Assembly: GCF_028435365.1 (NCBI RefSeq)
Contig: NZ_JAGTJJ010000005.1
Span: 186,001-250,000, forward strand
DNA length: 64,000 nt
DNA from: Polyangium jinanense
GTDB taxonomy: Bacteria > Myxococcota > Polyangia > Polyangiales > Polyangiaceae
Direction: 5' to 3'
How positions within the stretch are numbered: position 1 is the stretch's first letter; every line of letters starts with the position of its first letter. Both the position numbers and the translations under genes were made by a program. The notes beneath the pieces are model-generated. The model did no database searches. It was not told the DNA's origin and saw nothing but the letters and a program-made list of their open reading frames with translations. This document shows positions 62,553-64,000 of the stretch, one piece after another.

Positions 62553-63415
62553 AAGTCCGCGCCGAGGTCCACGAGCGTCTGCGCGATGGCCGGGCTCATC
62601 CCCGTGAGCACGACACTTGCCCCGAGCAATTTCGCGGCCCGCGCCGCATGAACGAGCGTGTGCGCGACGTGCGTGTCGACGATACGGATGCCCGTGACGT
62701 CCAGGATCGCCACGGTCGCCTGATGCCGCGTGATCCCGTCGAGCAATGCATCGAGGATCTGCTGCGCTCGCTGCTCGTTGATCGTGCCGACCAGAGGCAT
62801 CGCGACGACATGGTCCGCGATGGGCAGGAGCGGCGTCGTCAGCTCGCGAATCGTCGCTTCCTGCGCGGCGATGATTTTCTCCTGCAAGGCGGCGCGTGCC
62901 TCCTCCGCCTCCTGCTCGCGCGACATGTCGATGGCCACCGTGCCCACGCCGAGGAGCTCGCCCTGCTCGTCGCGGATCGGAAACTTCACCGTCACGAAGG
63001 TTTTCCTCGACCCGTCGGGGATGGTCAGCGTGGCGGCGAAGTGCAGCCGCCCCTCCGTCATCGCGCGCCGATCCGCGGCATCCATCTTCGGCGCGTCCGC
63101 CGCCGCGAGCACGGACGTCCCGAGACGCCCCAAAAGCTCGGCCGTCGTGCGGCCCGCGAACTTTGCGTATTCCTCGTTCACCAGGACAAACCGACCCTCG
63201 AGATCCTTGACGAACATCAGGGCGGGCGTGTTGTCGAGGAATGCCCGCAGCACGGCCTGCTGCGCCAACAGATCCTGATCCACCCGCTTCGACTCGGTCC
63301 CGGAGGCCGCGGCCCCCTCCACCTCGGCGAGCCTGCGGCGTAGCCGCTCGACCTCCGCCCGTAGCTCGTCGCGCTCGGCCTCGATGCCGCTCGCCCTCTC
63401 GGCGCCCTCGTTCAT
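62486..63415 (-). CDS. PAS-STAS protein (RsbR-like), paralogue of 39990
   Basis: 309 residues. An N-terminal coiled coil (about 5-40), a PAS domain (about 50-175; LRAFLDNTPALMFVKDLEGRFVLVNEEYAKF ... VAIDMSREQ) and a C-terminal STAS domain from about 195. The STAS part TPLLPIADHVVAMPLVGTINEQRAQQ ... AILDVTGIRIVD is clearly similar to that of the gene at 39990, with Thr at the probable phosphosite. GGGGGAC lies just before the ATG. It is divergent from an ECF-type sigma factor gene; a partner-switching link is possible but not shown. Confidence 0.9.
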   Translation of the reverse strand: MNEGAERASGIEAERDELRAEVERLRRRLAEVEGAAASGTESKRVDQDLLAQQAVLRAFLDNTPALMFVKDLEGRFVLVNEEYAKFAGRTTAELLGRLGTSVLAAADAPKMDAADRRAMTEGRLHFAATLTIPDGSRKTFVTVKFPIRDEQGELLGVGTVAIDMSREQEAEEARAALQEKIIAAQEATIRELTTPLLPIADHVVAMPLVGTINEQRAQQILDALLDGITRHQATVAILDVTGIRIVDTHVAHTLVHAARAAKLLGASVVLTGMSPAIAQTLVDLGADFQGLVTLGTLQSGISWAIRGRR

Positions 63416-63568
63416 GACATGTCCCCCGAGTCTTCGACCCTACCCGCTCTCCTGGGTACCGTAAAGCACGACGCACGTTCTGCACACGCAGGGACGACGG
63501 CGGAAACCCGTGAGACGACCAACCGATGAGCCGTCTGGATGGGGTGCGGATACTGTGGCGTCATCAGT

Positions 63569-64000
63569 GTGGGTACGTCGCAGCTTTCCATCCGAACCCT
63601 CGAGCCTCCTGCGGCCGGCAGTGGCGGCGGCGGCGTGGTCGTCCGGGCCCTGCCTTTCGTCGGGGACGACGCCGTCCTGGTGGCGGCCGTTCGCGCGGGC
63701 AACCGCGCGGCGATCGCAGCTCTTTACGATAGGTACGAGGCCCACGTCATGCGGACGCTCGTCCGCGTGCTCGGCGCCGATCGCGAGCTCGCCGATATGC
63801 ATCACGACGTGTTCGTCCGCGCCCTCGGCTCGATCGACGAGCTGCGCGACCCGGGCGCGCTCCGCGCCTGGCTCACCTCGATCGCCATTTTCACCGCCCG
63901 GACCTGCATCTTGCGCCGCTCACGCCGATTCTGGCTCCGGCTCTTGCCGTGGTACGAAGTCCCCGAGGTGGAGGCGCCGCTGCCGAGCAGCGAGGTGACA
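63569..64000 (+). CDS. ECF-type RNA polymerase sigma factor (5' part)
   Basis: The first 144 codons of a sigma-70-family gene that runs off the window. Region 2 is visible: AVRAGNRAAIAALYDRYEAHVMRTLVRVLG, then ADMHHDVFVRALGSIDELRDPGALRAWLTSIAIFTARTCIL. The -10 recognition helix and a following hydrophobic/basic segment are typical of ECF sigma factors. The GTG start is the best match but has no strong ribosome-binding site. Its anti-sigma partner, if any, is outside the window. Confidence 0.8.
   Translation, partial: MGTSQLSIRTLEPPAAGSGGGGVVVRALPFVGDDAVLVAAVRAGNRAAIAALYDRYEAHVMRTLVRVLGADRELADMHHDVFVRALGSIDELRDPGALRAWLTSIAIFTARTCILRRSRRFWLRLLPWYEVPEVEAPLPSSEVT

Noticed and set aside
1..64000. 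tRNA, rRNA, CRISPR array, IS element or prophage
   Set aside because: No cloverleaf, spaced repeats, transposase motifs or phage structural genes were seen by reading; a tRNAscan or ISfinder search was not possible.

Overview
The window looks like a chromosomal segment of a large-genome myxobacterium of the Polyangium/Sorangium type. This is an inference from content: very high GC with GC-ending codons, many Gly/Ser-rich and Cys-rich lipoproteins, Ser/Thr kinases with TPR tails, FHA-type sigma-54 activators and hybrid histidine kinases. No tRNA, rRNA, IS element, prophage or CRISPR array was seen.

Layout. 1-8 kb: a partial MASE1-PAS sensor, a hydrolase lipoprotein, a radical SAM protein, a Cys-rich lipoprotein, a metallophosphoesterase and a DUF3224 protein. 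8-15 kb: two divergent exported-protein genes separated by a regulatory region with sigma-54-like promoters and 18-bp dyads, then a Ser/Thr kinase-TPR gene and an FHA sigma-54 activator. 15-24 kb: SDR, lipoproteins, a GON-domain lipoprotein, GNAT, prolyl oligopeptidase and M23 peptidase. 24-30 kb: a second copy of the kinase / exported protein / FHA activator set, with a strictly phased array of five 18-bp dyads. 30-36 kb: beta-propeller lipoprotein, truncated lipoprotein, M23 lipoprotein. 35-39 kb: TreT-like glycosyltransferase, small kinase, APH-like kinase and CBS protein in one operon. 40-47 kb: a RsbR-like protein, then a TOMM-type RiPP cluster (NHLP-leader precursor, leader-binding/YcaO cyclodehydratase, SagB dehydrogenase, S53 protease). 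47-54 kb: flavin monooxygenase, PAS kinase, GST, AlkB-like, coiled-coil, HAD, RNase J. 55-59 kb: CarH-like B12-binding protein with two hybrid kinases. 59-64 kb: serine hydrolase, aldo/keto reductase, hypothetical, RsbR-like protein, partial ECF sigma factor.

Two things stand out. (1) The compact RiPP operon at 40997-46783 encodes a Cys-free, Thr/Gly/Ala-rich core, so the predicted product carries (methyl)oxazoles rather than thiazoles. A signal-less sedolisin is translationally coupled to the dehydrogenase and is a candidate leader peptidase. (2) A duplicated signalling cassette (Ser/Thr kinase-TPR placed tail-to-tail with a related exported Cys protein, plus an FHA sigma-54 activator) sits among exported-protein genes that have sigma-54-like -24/-12 elements and 18-bp inverted repeats upstream. 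This suggests a phospho-controlled sigma-54 regulon for exported proteins.
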